A stretch of DNA of 64,000 bases from Brachionus manjavacas (taxonomy: Eukaryota; Rotifera; Eurotatoria; Ploima; Brachionidae). Positions 33,923-45,940 of the stretch are shown here, piece after piece (positions within the stretch are counted from its first letter, which is position 1; the number at the start of each line of letters is the position of its first letter). The stretch is from contig JAHQIY010000016.1 in assembly GCA_019054805.1 (NCBI GenBank), positions 1,054,001-1,118,000 of the forward strand. Reading direction: 5' to 3'. The notes below the pieces were generated by a model. It ran no database searches. It was not told where the DNA came from and worked only from the letters and a program-made list of their open reading frames with translations. The translations under genes were made by a program, and so were the position numbers.

Positions 33923-36715
33923 ATGCCGGCAAAGAATAAAATACAGGTAAATTACTTTTACTTTTTCTGGTCCAAAAATGAAACCTAGTTACTTTTTTTT
34001 TTTACTATAATTGAATTAAAGTTTGTTTTTGCTTTTTTTTAAAACAAAGACAAAAAAAAATTTTCTGGTAATTAAATAAAAAAAATTAAATATATTTTTA
34101 CAATAAACACTGGGAGCGGAATTAATTTAAGCAAGTAATCAAAAATTATGGTATGAAATCATTAGAGTATATTACGCTTTATTATCATATTTTGAGATAT
34201 ATAGTCATTTTTCAGGATGATCAAGTTGAAATTTTTAAAGAAAAAATTTAGACTTTTGTAATTTTACCAGAGCTTTTTATTTTTAGAAAAGAAAAAGAAT
34301 AAAGTTCAAAAATTTGCCAGCTTTAATTTTTTTTTTAGTTCAAGCTCATCATAAAAAACCAAATACAAAAAAAATCTTGTTCTGTTTAAATTAGTTTCCT
34401 TCTAGATACTTAATAATTAAAAATGGACAGATTCAAGACAATCAGCATTGTATTAAATTTTTCAAATAATTATCTCAAAATTGTGGCCTCCAAAATTTGA
34501 TTAAACTATTTGAGGATTAAATAAAATATCAAGATAAAAATAAAGAAATAGAAAAAGTGAAAAACAGTTATTTTTAGAAGACTAGATAAGTTCGATTTAA
34601 AAAAAATTGAAAAATTTTTTTTTATAATTAATTTATAGGATTACTTTTTTTTTTAAATATCTTAAATATAAGTCAAAGGCAATAGGGTATAAGAAAATCG
34701 ATGAGTTGCTGGAAAATTTTATACTTCTTATCCAAAAATTAGTAGAATGATTTAATAAATAGTTATACAGATTTTCCCTATTTTTTTATATATCTGAAGC
34801 TTTTAATACGGATTGACATGATGATCTTGTTTGTAAATTTTAAAATAAATCGTTTACCCCTTCTAGACTCTTGATTTAATCATTCATTAATCCAAGATGA
34901 TCCAAAATAAACATCAATGTTCACATAAGCAATAAGTACCTAATAACTGCAAGAGTCGCTCAAGACTCAGGAATTAGTTCATTATTATTTTCAAGTATAG
35001 TTTTAAATGGTGTACCTTTAAGAAATAAAAAAATGATAGATATTAACAGTTTTTTACTGATCATTCTGTCAATTTCTTTACTTATAATTTTCAAATTTTT
35101 TTATTTATGATTAATATTTAAATGATATTAATATTACAATGAAAAACGAAAACTCATTTTTATTTACAATTAAAGCTCATAATTAAAAAACTAATAAAAA
35201 AAAATCTTTTTCTGCTTCAATTTTGGTTTGCTTTTAAGTTAGATAAATAAACTTTTCCAAATTTATTAAAGGTTTATCTCAAAAATATGGCCTCAACAAA
35301 AAATAAATTATAATCTAAAGATTTAAAATTGTAAATCTGATTTTAGAAAGAATTTAAAATGAGTTAAGTTAGAGTCAAGATTAAAATTTATTCTAATGGT
35401 TGATGAATTCAAAGAATGGCACAAATCAAGACTTAACTAAAAATAGATTAAGTCTTATAATAAAACACCGGGTAATCTTTAATCGGGTAAATTTTTGATA
35501 ATTCTTTATCAAATAAAATTTATAACATTCTCTAATCGACTATTAAGTTGAATGAAAGATATTTTTGAAAGAGATCATTCCGATAATTTTATCTGTTATA
35601 TTAATTTTCAGACGTGAGATGAATACCAAGCAGGTTTCGAACAAAATGTTCTTTATTTTGATCATTTATTTGGTTTCCTGATAAAAAATTTGACTGAATA
35701 ATTTTTCTCTGAAAATGGCCAAATAGTAGGATTTTCTTCTGAGTCAAAAAAAATTTTTTCAATGCTTAAATAAATTTCTAATAAAATTTTAAATTTCATC
35801 AAAATTTCTAACCAAAATAATGTATTATTTTAGCAAGAGATTCCCAAAGAACCAGAGGATCACTTACTATGGAAGTATTTAACTCAAGAAGATTTACAAC
35901 TAATGGAAAACATGGATCTAGCAAAGTTAGAATCCTTTTTGGCAGAAAAGTTCCGTTTAAACGAATACGAAACTGAATTGAAGCAAGCATGCTTTTTGGA
36001 CTATTATTTGACTCAATATTGGTGGGCCAGGAAAGAAAAAAGCTTTAATTTGGAACAAGTGTCCTCATTTTTTTCCATTGCATTTAATTTAATGGAAAAT
36101 TTGAGAGACAAAAACTTCAAATTTGAAGACAACCTGAGTGATTTTAATCTGATGCTTTCGGTGTTAAACGACCACATGCGCCTTTTTTCCGATCAACAAC
36201 TAAAAGACATGATCAACCATTTTTCAGTAACTTTTTTTCAGAACACAAATTTGTATCTATTTGTAATCGAAGAAGAACAGAACGAAATAGTGGTCGGCAA
36301 AGAGATTGAAGTTGAGTGCCCAAAAATGCCAAGTTTGCCATATCCAGCCCCACTCGACGAGGCATTACCGATTGATCTTTATGAAAAGTACATTCTTAAA
36401 ATTTCGGATGAGCCGGACCAAGAAGAAAAGCTAAGACAAGAACTTGAAAAACCGGAAAATATTGTTCTCTCCGACGAAGTTCTCGAGCAAATACATGACA
36501 AATTCGAAGGACTTAGTCTCGATGAAGCTAGGAAAATTATTTTCCAAGTAACTAACGAATTAGTGACAGAATTAAAAGTATATTTTTTAATGACTTGAAA
36601 TAAAACAAAAAATTTAAAAATTCATTTTTATTTTCAGGATGAAATGAGAACAAAAATTAGAAATCGTGAAGCAGCACTTTTGAACGAATTGGCCAAAAGT
36701 GCTAAGAAAAAATAA
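33923..36715 (+). CDS. Probable ciliary protein, CFAP119/CCDC189-like (tentative)
   Basis: The main exon is 35834-36577; a last exon at 36638-36715 ends KSAKKK. A possible first exon, 33923-33946 (MPAKNKIQ), joins in frame by a 1.9-kb intron with GT/AG ends; without it translation would begin at MENMDLAKLE inside the main exon. The total is about 281 residues. Features are an early block LAEKFRLNEYETELKQACFLDYYLTQYWWARKEKSF, predicted helical, an acidic middle, and a Lys/Glu helical end. I relate it to the CFAP119/CCDC189 family (axonemal protein) on the pattern FLDYY...W-AR...F--EQ-S-F-SI, but this is from memory of the family and needs a search. No membrane segment or signal. Confidence 0.7.
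33947..35833. other. Long AT-rich stretch, probable first intron of the CFAP119-like gene
   Basis: It starts with gtaaat and ends with ttttag. At 1.9 kb it is far longer than other introns here (45-80 bp). I see no exon, RNA gene or mobile element inside. Confidence 0.5.
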
Positions 36716-36755
36716 AATTTTATCAGAGTTTATATTTTTATAAATAAAGTTTATT

Positions 36756-38765
36756 TTAAAATTTGTATGGCTCATATCTTTTAAAAGTGAAAACAATTAT
36801 TAAAATGGCTAAAATTACAATTCCACTTAATGAAATAAACGAAACACGTGGTCCATATAAGCCGTACAGGTAGGATACAACAATAGGACCAACAGCTCTG
36901 GACAAACTTCCGCAACTAGTCAAAATTCCCATCATCAGGCCTTGTGGCTTAGGACCCAGCAGCTTAGAGTAGATAGCAAAAGACATTACATTAGCTATTG
37001 AGTATCCGGTTACTAAAAGAGCAAAACCAATTAAAAATTGGAACAATTGAACTATTGGTGTGTAAAAACACCAGTCGTAGTTCAATGGACAGCCTCTTGG
37101 AGGCTCTTCTGAAGAAGTTCGAAAGCTGGTCGTCGTGTTCATTGGCATCGATGAGGTTGTATTTTTTTGACCTGGTTGAATAGCTATAAATTTTGAATTA
37201 ATTTCAAAACACTGAAAAAAAAATTAGTCTACTTGGTATCTGCACAGATGGAAAGTCGTCTCCCCATGGTAAAAACGCAACAACTGCAACAAATAAAAGA
37301 ATATATCCAAAAAGCATTAGAGTTTTTTCTTTAAATCTAGATAAAATTTTTTTTTTTAATTTCTAAAAAAAAAATATTTAAATTACTTTTTAGTTAAAAA
37401 TTTGCTCAACAGTACAACTATGACTCCTAGTATACCGAATCCGCCCAAAATTAGTCCATTGTAGAGAGTCGCTTCAGTTTTTGACCAAGCGTACATGTCA
37501 ATTGTTAGAGGAGTACTTAAACTACATTCCGTTTTAAAAAACTAGTTCTTTAACTTAATTAATAAACTTACGTTTCAAAAAAACTGAAGATAAAACAGTT
37601 TATAAAAAATAAAATTAATGCTAAAGTTATTGCTGTGTGGTCTGCTGGTGGCATGTGCCTATACGATTCGCTCAAATCTTCTAATCAAATGGAGCAATTA
37701 AAATCAATTAATTTTTTTAGATAAAAAAAACCTGCTGAATTAACAGATAAAAGTTTATCCACATTTTTGTTATCTATTACAACATATTCATTGAATTTTA
37801 GAATGACTAGACCAATTAGTATCAAATAGATTAGGATAGACAAAACTGCCGGACTTGTGTAAAAATTCAAATGGAAGCCTGTGACATCAATAATTCCTGG
37901 AAACCCGACTGGAACAAGTAACGCTTGCAAAACAGGGCCTCTAATAAAGAAAATTTAAGTTCTAACTTAATTTTTATTTAATAATTTTACATTATAAAAC
38001 CGAGGCCTTGGCAAGCTGATATATTAGCCAGAACAGCAGTTCGCTCGCTTATATTTGTTGCTGTTGAAGCATAGGATCTAATTATAGCCGCAGTTGCTTT
38101 AGAAAATTTTAAAAGAACTTTATTTTTTTTTTCAAAATATTTTTGAACAATTTACAAGCACCGATTCCCATTATAAATCTGGAAGAAAGCATCCATGTTT
38201 TAGGCTGTCCCAATTTAGCCTGACCAATGTCTTGTAGGTATATGTAAACCAAATTTCCAAGTATAGTGATTACCATTGTAACTAAAATTGGAATTTTATG
38301 ACAAGATATCCTATTGCTCCAGTATCCGAATATTGGAGATGACAAAAGCTGACCGATGCTAAACGAAGAAACAATCCATCCGAAAAATACTGTATCTGTG
38401 GTCGCATCTATCTATTAAAAAAGACTAATACCTACAAAAAAAAGTTACATTTTAAAAATTTTCTTCTTACTATCTGTAGAAATGGCCATATTGAAGATAT
38501 GGTGATGGTAAACGAGACAGCCGAGAGGAACATGCAAACGTAGCATACTTTGATAGAAAAAAATCTGTCTCTATTTTCCTCTTCTGTTTCTTGAGATGGT
38601 ATACAAAAGCGAAATGATTGATTCCTGAAAAATAACTAAATAAAATCGCTCTTTCAGGCTGTTTTATTATTTATTTTACTTGAGCTTTGGTCTAGTTATG
38701 TATTTGGGAAGTTGTTGATTTACTGATGAGCCATAGTTTTTCAAAAGTGGTGAATGTTCGTCCAT
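36756..38765 (-). CDS. MFSD8: Lysosomal major facilitator protein MFSD8/CLN7
   Basis: MFSD8 is a lysosomal 12-span membrane protein (chloride channel/transporter activity; loss causes Batten disease CLN7 in people). About nine exons on the minus strand from MDEHSPLLKNYG at 38765. The N-terminal acidic-dileucine-like sorting signal (EHSPLL) is followed by SIKVCYVCMFLSAVSFT, FFGWIVSSFSIGQLLSSPIFGYWSNR, SRFIMGIGA, RTAVLANISACQGLGFI, GPVLQALLVP and TEATLYNGLILGG. A long luminal loop carries NTTS and NTTTS glycosylation sites, then LMMGILTSCGSLSRAVGPI and the end FKRYEPYKF. The order matches human MFSD8 throughout. It is convergent with the CFAP119-like gene; the two stops are 40 bp apart. Confidence 0.93.
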
Positions 38766-39085
38766 TATCTAACTGTTAATGAAAAATGATTTGTTTTTAA
38801 TTTGAAATTAACTTAATTTTAAAGATCACATTTCATGTGATTCTATTTATTCATGAGGCTTTTCTTATCTTTTATGCATAAAAAGATAATTAAAGCAGGG
38901 TTCATTTTTTGATCATTTTTTTGGAACTTTTGACAGAATTTTGGTAATTTTTTTATTTATGCAAAATTAAAATTGTCAAATGATAAGATTTAGGTGAGAA
39001 AATGTCATTTGCAAAATTAACTATTACAAAAATGAAGCTCAAAAAAATAATAAGCTATAATTGAAAAAAAAAATTTAAGCAAAAA
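38766..39085. other. Divergent promoter region, MFSD8 / small secreted protein
   Basis: 320 bp of AT-rich DNA between divergent starts. No clear TATA box for either gene. Confidence 0.5.
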
Positions 39086-39572
39086 ATGATATTTAAACCA
39101 AATTTTTCGGTTTTTCTGTTCGGTATTTTAATCAGTGCTTGCTTAAGTATTGACCAAAAACTGCTAGAAAATGAAAAAAAAGATGCTGAGGAATTTATAA
39201 AAATAGTTCTTAAATCTAATCGTCAAGCGTAAATCTCAATTTAAATTAAAAAGTCATTTTTTTTAATTTAAATTAAAGTAATGTATGCTGTAAAATTGAT
39301 CCTCCATCGATTCCAATTTTTTCAAGCGACGGACACCTGCTTCATTATCAGCAAGCACCTTGTCCGCTACAATACAAGACTTGTTGCAAAGGTTTCATAA
39401 GCATTCTAGGATATTGCATAGGTATTTTAGTTAGTGAAAAATATTTTTTAATTATTTTTTTCTTAAAGCACTTGATACAGCTACTGAAATGCTACCGACT
39501 TGGCAACAGCTTGCCGATTCTCAAGGTATTTCATTGACAGAGGCAATTCAGTTATCTGGCTTTTTGGGTTAA
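39086..39572 (+). CDS. Small secreted cysteine-rich protein
   Basis: Three exons: 39086-39228, 39279-39421, 39469-39572, total 390 nt (129 residues). A signal peptide (SVFLFGILISACLS) is followed by an acidic/basic helix-prone segment and a Cys-rich middle with NVCCKID, APCPLQYKTCCKG and GYC (seven Cys after the signal), then a Cys-free C-terminus ending LTEAIQLSGFLG. I do not recognise the family. It lies 387 bp upstream of the LPMO gene on the same strand and may be expressed with it in secretory cells, which is inference only. Confidence 0.72.
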
Positions 39573-39912
39573 ATCTATAATTCCAATTAATAAAATTTTA
39601 TCAACTTTAATTTTTTTTGATTCCTAATGTTGCATTATTTTTAGATAAAGCTTGGATAAATTTTGAAAAATTTTTTGCTCGATTGAGCAAAGTATTTTAA
39701 CCATTGTAAAAGTGATTCTTATTAGTGAGAAATAAGTATAAAACAAATTAGTGTCAACGCAATTGAGCTGAGCGCAGTTTCCGTAAAAAATAGTCATACT
39801 AAAATAAACACACCATATCCTCTGGCTCAAATGCCATTATTTTCCAAAATCTGTTTATTGTATTTAACCAGTCAATCAAATGCCAAATTATTTAACTTTT
39901 GTCTCAAAAGAG

Positions 39913-39920
39913 TATAAATA
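39913..39920 (+). promoter_or_regulatory. TATA box of the LPMO gene
   Basis: TATAAATA lies 39 bp before the ATG at 39959, so transcription would start only a few bases before the coding region, giving a very short leader. Confidence 0.55.
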
Positions 39921-39958
39921 CCTAAACATTATTTGTAAATTAAAATCAAAAATCAAAA

Positions 39959-41435
39959 ATGATTAAAATAATTTTATTATTATTTATCGGAATAATTCTA
40001 AAAGCATTTGACATAGAATGTCATGGATTGCTGATTGATCCTCCAGCTCGTAGCTCAGCTTGGCGAGAAAATGACAAATTTCCCAAATACTATCAGGACA
40101 ATCAAATGTTTTGCGGTGGATTCGATACTCAGTGGAGAAAAAATAGTAAAGTTATGAAAATTATTTTTTTAGAGCTTAAAATTATATAACAGAGGGACGA
40201 TGTGGAATTTGTGGTGAAGATTGGAGTGGACCTAAGTTATTTGAAAATGGGGGTAAATACTACACCGGCCTTAAAGTAAGAACATACCAAGAAAACGAAG
40301 AAATTCAAGTTAAATCTGAAGTATTTTTTTTCTAATTTAGTTAAATTTTATTTAACTAAATCTTTAAAAGATAACTGCTAATCACGAAGGCTTCATTGAA
40401 TATAGAATTTGTAATGTAGATAAAATGAGTAAAGGGGAAGCGACCCAAAAATGCTTGAATAAAATGGTACTCAAAGATAAATACGGTAGATCTAGATTTA
40501 GGGTTTTACCAAATTTTGTTGGAGTCATAACTACAAAGCTAATTTTGCCTAAAAATTTTACTTGCAATCATTGTGTTATGCAATGGAGATATCATACGGC
40601 AAATAGCTGGAATAAAGATCGATATTCGGGAAGAATGTGTAAAGGCTGTGGACCTCAGGAAGAATTTTATGGTAAGAACTAAATTTTAAAAATTTGAATT
40701 TTATTAAAATGATTTTGGTAAGGATGTGCTGATGTTGAAATATTAAAATCGACTCAGTCAAACAAAAAATTTAGTAGGGAAAAATTAGATTCAGACCCCA
40801 GCCAAGAAAAGCAAAACGATTCCCAGCTATTAATTGATTTATTAAATGAATTGATGAGGTTAAAAGAACAAAAAGATAAAGAGGAAAATAATGAAACAAA
40901 ACGAAAAGTTGAAAGTTCTGATGAAATTAGTGCGTATGTTGATTTGCCAGCAATTTACCAAAAGAGAAAGACAATTGCATTTCCAGATCAACCAGTTCCT
41001 AGTGAAGAATTCGCAAAAAAAGATACCATAACTCTCAATGGTAATTTGGAACTTTTTGAGGAGTCTAGCATCAAAACTGGTGATCCAGTGGATGATGAAA
41101 TTGAAACATCTCAAGCATCAAGAGAAACTGGTGATAAACCAAACTCTTTAGTTTTTCCGGATGAGCCAAGACCAAGTGAAGAATTTTTCAATAGAGGGAT
41201 TGTAAATTTTGGCGAATTTTTAAGTGAAGAGGAGAAAAAAAATGTGTATCCTGATGAAGCGAGACCAAGTGAAGAATTTTTCAATAGAGAAGAAGAGCAT
41301 GTTGGCGTACCTCTGGAGGGTCAAGCCGAAAGAGAGAATTTAAAAACGCAAAAATTAGATAAAAATTTATTTTACAAGGTTCTAAAAGAGATCTTTAAGA
41401 GAAAGATGGCTGAAATGAAACACAAAATTAAATAA
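39959..41435 (+). CDS. AA15 lytic polysaccharide monooxygenase with a unique acidic repeat tail
   Basis: AA15 LPMOs are secreted copper enzymes that cut chitin or cellulose oxidatively. Four exons: from 39959 (ends 40145), 40193-40320, about 40371-40672, and about 40723-41435. A signal peptide ends at DIEC, leaving His22 as the N-terminal copper ligand of HGLLIDPPARSSAWR. The second histidine is in ITANHEGFIEYRIC. Other family blocks: NQMFCGGF, GRCGICGEDW, NFTCNHCVMQWRYHTANSW, CKGCGPQEEFYGCADVEI. The copper brace looks complete. After the domain (about residue 225) comes a charged tail of about 230 residues, with three copies of a motif: FPDQPVPSEEF, FPDEPRPSEEF and YPDEARPSEEF, the last two extended by FNR. 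The tail matches no binding module I know. The enzyme may be digestive or act in cuticle turnover. Confidence 0.93.
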
Positions 41436-41690
41436 AATATTTATAGAAATAAATTTCCAACAAACTTGATTAAACATTAATAAAATTAATGCAATGAATA
41501 AATTAATTTTTTTTTTCTTAAAATCGTCTCTTTAAAATTAAAAAAATTTAAGAATTTTTTTCAAAAAATAATTTTTGAAATAAAATTTAAATACTAATAA
41601 TAAAATTTATCCAAATACTTAGTTTAGTATTCATACACTCTGCCTCTATTACAGTTAAATAATTAAAAAATACTCGAATTAGGAATATAT
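41436..41690. other. Short intergenic region
   Basis: 3' flank of the LPMO gene and 5' flank of the first tRNA-Ser; nothing else seen. Confidence 0.5.
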
Positions 41691-41772
41691 GACGAGGTGG
41701 CCGAGTGGTTAAGGCGATGGACTGCTAATCCATTGTGTTTTGCACGCGAGGGTTCGAATCCCTTCCTCGTCG
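41691..41772 (+). tRNA. tRNA-Ser(GCT), copy 1
   Basis: 82 nt without intron. Acceptor GACGAGG pairs with CCTCGTC, discriminator G. D-arm GGCCGAGTGGTTAAGGC, anticodon stem TGGA/TCCA with loop CTGCTAA (anticodon GCT), long variable arm TTGTGTTTTGCACGC, T-arm GAGGGTTCGAATCCC, then a T-run terminator. This copy stands alone, not paired with tRNA-Leu. Confidence 0.96.
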
Positions 41773-43489
41773 ATTCTTTTTTTAAAATTTATTTAGAATA
41801 TCTTTTTTGATTTTGAAATTTTTTATTTCTTGATAACTGTTGAAAAAAACCTTGTAAGTAATTGAAATTGAACTTGAACGAAAAAATCTGATATTATAAA
41901 GATCTTAATTAATTGATGAAAAAATTTGCATTGGATTTAGTGAGATATCTCCTAATAATTTGATTAAAATTATACCAAACATGCAACCATATTCCTTAAT
42001 AAATTTGCTAAAAATATTTCGAATTTTTCTTTAGAATTAATTTGGGAATAGAAAAATCATGTATTTGATAAATCAAATGAAAAATCAACTGGCTGGCATT
42101 CAAATCGAATGATCAAAAATGAATACTAGGAGAAACAATTTTAATATTTAACTCATATGATTAATAAAAGAAAAAAATGAATCACATTTTTATTTAATCA
42201 AGGATGATGGGATTTGGAAAAATAATATAAAATTCGCGTAAATCCAGTTTACTTTTAAAAGCAAATCAATCAATTTAAATAAATCAAAATTTTAAATTAA
42301 ATTCAAAAACTTTTTAAATAATTTGGTTCAACAGTAATAATAACAATTTTTCCCATGCTTTTCAAATGAAAAATTGGAGAAGCGCTGATCTCATTTTTCA
42401 GTATGGCTTCGATCTTGCACAGAGGTTACTGCATCCTCAACGCCGCAATATAGAAAATATATTTGTAGTTATCTTGTAGTTATTTGATAGAAAAGTTTAA
42501 ATTTAAAGTTAACTTTCAAAAAGTCAAAAATTAAAAAAAGGTTCATTTTTCTACATTCCCATAATAATTATTTTTACGTAAATATTTGGCGCTATAATTA
42601 AAAAAAAAATGTTTTTTTTTTTATTTATCAAATAAAATTTGATTTTTTTTTTAGTTTTAAAATTAAATTTTTTAATTTTCATCTTTTTTAAATTAGAATT
42701 TTTCTATCAACCCAAGATCATAAGATCAAAAATAATGATGTGAAGAAAAATCAAAAATAAAATATTGAAACAATCCTTAAAAAAAACTGAATTATTAAAA
42801 AATAAAAAATAAACGGTTTTGTGAAATTCAGTGCAGTTTGAATTGATAATAAGAACAGAAAAAATTTTTTTTTTAAAATTGAATAACTTTTTTATTAAAG
42901 TTTAAAATTAATCCTGAGAAAGTAAAATAGCGAAACATTCAAAGTTACATCAAATATCAAGGTCTGCTAAACTCTGAAAATTTAAATTATTTTAGTATAA
43001 TCGAGCATAGTGAATTTTGCAGAGGTAATGCACATTTCAAGCAGACTTTGGTAGTTGATAACCTTGATTGTTACTCTTGACTTATGATGTAAGACCTCAA
43101 AATTGGACCAGTTTTATGTTGCTTTTAATTGGAAAAGAGTCATTTTGGAGAAACAGCAAACAATAACATCAAACTTAAATTTTTAGAATTTTAATAAATA
43201 ATAAACTCTTTTAAGAGATAAAACCTTGGTCGAATGATTGGTTTTTTATCAACTAAAATTTTGCATTAACTGTTTAATTTTGATTATTAGTAGTAAAAAT
43301 GATTTTTTTATGAAATATTTCAATTAATATTTTTTTTTGATTTTTCTATTAAACTTTAAAAAGAAATATTTTTAAATGAATCAATTTACATTTCTTTTGT
43401 TGATATAACAGATATAAACTTTGATAAAATGACTAAATATATAACATAATAACAAATTTAAATACAATTTCTGATTATTTAATCAATAA
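41773..43489. other. AT-rich intergenic region
   Basis: No coding sequence. Two islands of mixed composition at about 42380-42440 and 43005-43060 share the pattern agtat...ttgca(ca)gaggt-a-tgca and may be remnants of one dispersed repeat. Their nature is unknown. Confidence 0.5.
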
Positions 43490-43600
43490 GACAGTATGGC
43501 CGAGTGGTCTAAGGCGCCAGACTCAAGTTTGAAACACAACTTAGACAATGTGTGTTCTGGTCAGTGTATACTGGCGTGGGTTCAAATCCCACTGCTGTCA
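43490..43600 (+). tRNA. tRNA-Leu(CAA) with intron, copy 2
   Basis: Same sequence as the copy at 29567, including the intron. Preceded by gattatttaatcaataa and followed by a T-run. It converges on a tRNA-Ser 81 bp downstream. Confidence 0.96.
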
Positions 43601-43681
43601 AATTTTTTTCAGAATTTTTATTTTTTAATCATGATAATAAAAATGAAATACAATAAATTTTGAAATTAATAAAAAAAGAAT

Positions 43682-43763
43682 CGACGAGGAAGGGATTCGA
43701 ACCCTCGCGTGCAAAACACAATGGATTAGCAGTCCATCGCCTTAACCACTCGGCCACCTCGTC
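43682..43763 (-). tRNA. tRNA-Ser(GCT), copy 2
   Basis: Sequence identical to copy 1. It lies tail to tail with tRNA-Leu copy 2; the spacer (tgaaatacaataaattttgaaattaat...) recurs in three other Leu/Ser pairs. Confidence 0.96.
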
Positions 43764-44074
43764 TTATTTTGGACCCATATATTTTTTATAAATGAATATT
43801 TATTTTAAAAAATACATAAAATTTAAAAAAAAAATTTTTTAGTGTCCAATTCTTAATCGAGAATTGTCTGCATATTTTGATTTGAATCTTTGCAAAATCT
43901 TTTAAATGAAATTATGAAATCAAGTTAAACCAGTTTACTTCTTTTTGTACAAAAGATTTTTAAACAATAGCTTTATCAGTCTTATGATTCATTTTATTAA
44001 ATTTAATTTTACTTTCTTTTTTAATTTTTTTGTTTAACTTTTTTTTAAGTCAAAATATTATTATCATTTTACAC

Positions 44075-44400
44075 ATTCAAGTAACTTACCGAGGCAACTT
44101 GTCATATTAATTCGATGGTAGTCTTGAGTGAGGGAAGAATTTTTAGGTAACATGGTTATTTTTGCTATTTTCCAGGATTTCGGGACTTGTGCTAGTTCCA
44201 AACTCATTCTAAAGAGTTAACTTATTTCAAATAAAGTCTCTTAAAGTAAATTTTTTAGCATTAGGTTGTGTATATCGCTAGTTCTTTAATTTTTTTTTAA
44301 GAGCATTTTTACTTTTTAGTAGAGTGACAGGCTCGTTTAAATTATTTGAATCTTATTTTTTAAGAAATCTCTTACTTATTGTTATACTTCACAATTATCG
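44075..44400 (-). mobile_element. Decayed LINE reverse transcriptase fragment (fingers/palm start)
   Basis: On the minus strand one frame reads RMSLELAQVPKSWKIAKITMLPK followed by NSSLTQDYHRINMTSCLGKLLE. This is the block VP-SWK-A-ITPIPKK...YRPI-L-S-LGK-LE of Jockey/CR1-type RTs. Frameshifts and stops break it on both sides. Confidence 0.7.
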
Positions 44401-45655
44401 TCAGATTCAACAAAATCAAGATGAGGATTAATCATAAATTTTTTTTTTTAAATACAAAATAATTGTTTATAAATTATTTTAAAACTCATTTTGTTGTGAG
44501 TCCAAAAAAAATATTTTTTTAGAAAGCTATTCTCCATTTATATTGTAAGCTTTTTACAAAACTGAGAATTTATTTGTGGGTAAATGAGTCATCCTCCCAT
44601 TTTTTCATGCGGACAATCTACCGCCTAAGTTACTATGGGACGTTATTTTCCATTTTTCAAAGACAATTTCATCAATGAAAAAATATTTAATTATATCAAT
44701 TATTTAAAAATATTTTTTTATTTTTTTATTTTTAAATTTTTTTTTAAGATATTAGTTTGTAAAAATTATAAAGTTTTTTTCTAGTTTTAAATCCAATCGA
44801 TTTAAATTTTTAAAATCACATTTAAAAATTTGATTAAACTCTTGATTTTAGACGAACATCAATTCACATTTTTCTCAATAGAAAGACGATTTTTTCTCTT
44901 AAATGTAAAAATCAATTTTTTAAGGTAAATAAATCGAAAATTTAAAGATTTTCAAAAATTATATATTTAAAGCAAAAAAAAAAATTTATAATGGTCCTTT
45001 TCAAAATAAAATTTTTGAGTCATTTTTCTTTGTATAATTTCAGAAAGTCATTCCACATTTAATTAAAATAATATGTATGATATCAAACTAATTTTGTTTC
45101 TTTTAATTGCTGTTTGAAAAATTAAATTTTCTCATGATCAAATTTTAAGAACAAAAGAAGAAGAGATGGCCAATTTTTGACTTAAGCCAATTATGCTTTC
45201 ATAATTGATGAGATGATTCATATAAGAAACATCCATGAGGACATCGTTTATAGATTTTAATTTAGGAAATTAAAAGCTTTATATTTATCAATTTTAAGAT
45301 TTTTGAATTATGCCCATGCGACAATAAAGTCTCAGTTAAACTTTTTTTCTCATTATATTGCTTTGCTAATTTTCAATATACTCTTAGTACTTACCGTCAG
45401 ATCATATGTAAAATTCTAAATATTTTATCCTTCAAAAAGGGTGTACTTTTTTCTGTAATGATTATAATAAATATTACTTTCCTTGGATAATTTATAGATT
45501 TTTCCCTTCAATAGTGCAAAGTACCTATCGCCAAAATCTAAAAAAATATTTTTTTTCCTATTTAATTTATCTTTATTTTAAAATTTTGAACAATAGATTT
45601 AATAATTTAATGTTAAAAATTATTTGATATTTATTTTTTTTCCTTATTCACTCAT
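44401..45655. other. AT-rich intergenic region
   Basis: Nothing recognised, apart from a short stretch of more even base composition at 44570-44650 without coding signal. Confidence 0.5.
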
Positions 45656-45730
45656 TGTGAAGCATAGGGTTATTAAAAAGTTCGGACATGGTTCTGACAT
45701 TCCAGGTCCCGGGTCTACATCTGTTTTTCG
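45656..45730 (-). mobile_element. LINE endonuclease N-terminal fragment
   Basis: The minus strand reads RPGTWNVRTMSELFNNPMLH. GTWNVRT is the first conserved block of the apurinic-like endonuclease of RTE/Craft LINEs. No later endonuclease blocks remain. Confidence 0.55.
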
Positions 45731-45884
45731 CAGTAAATATCCCACTTTTACAATTGCAACCTCTCCATACGTTTTAGTTTCATGACTAAAGTTGTATCGG
45801 TCAAAGAAATGCTACCACTACTTCCTTGAGCTTCTTTCTGAGTTCCTGATTTCTTTGTAACTATTTTTATACTTAGTCGGCCGG

Positions 45885-45931
45885 CTTTGAAGATCGTTTT
45901 CAACCGCAAACTTTGAAGATCGTTTTCAACC
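45885..45931. repeat. Tandem duplication of a 21-bp unit
   Basis: ctttgaagatcgttttcaac(c) occurs twice, at 45885-45905 and 45911-45931, separated by 5 bp. Confidence 0.7.
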
Positions 45932-45940
45932 CATTTTTTA

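Noticed and set aside
42380-42440. Resemblance to U4 snRNA (cagtat, gaggtt, atcc, cgcc in order)
   Set aside because: Spacing between the blocks is wrong and no stem or Sm site could be drawn.
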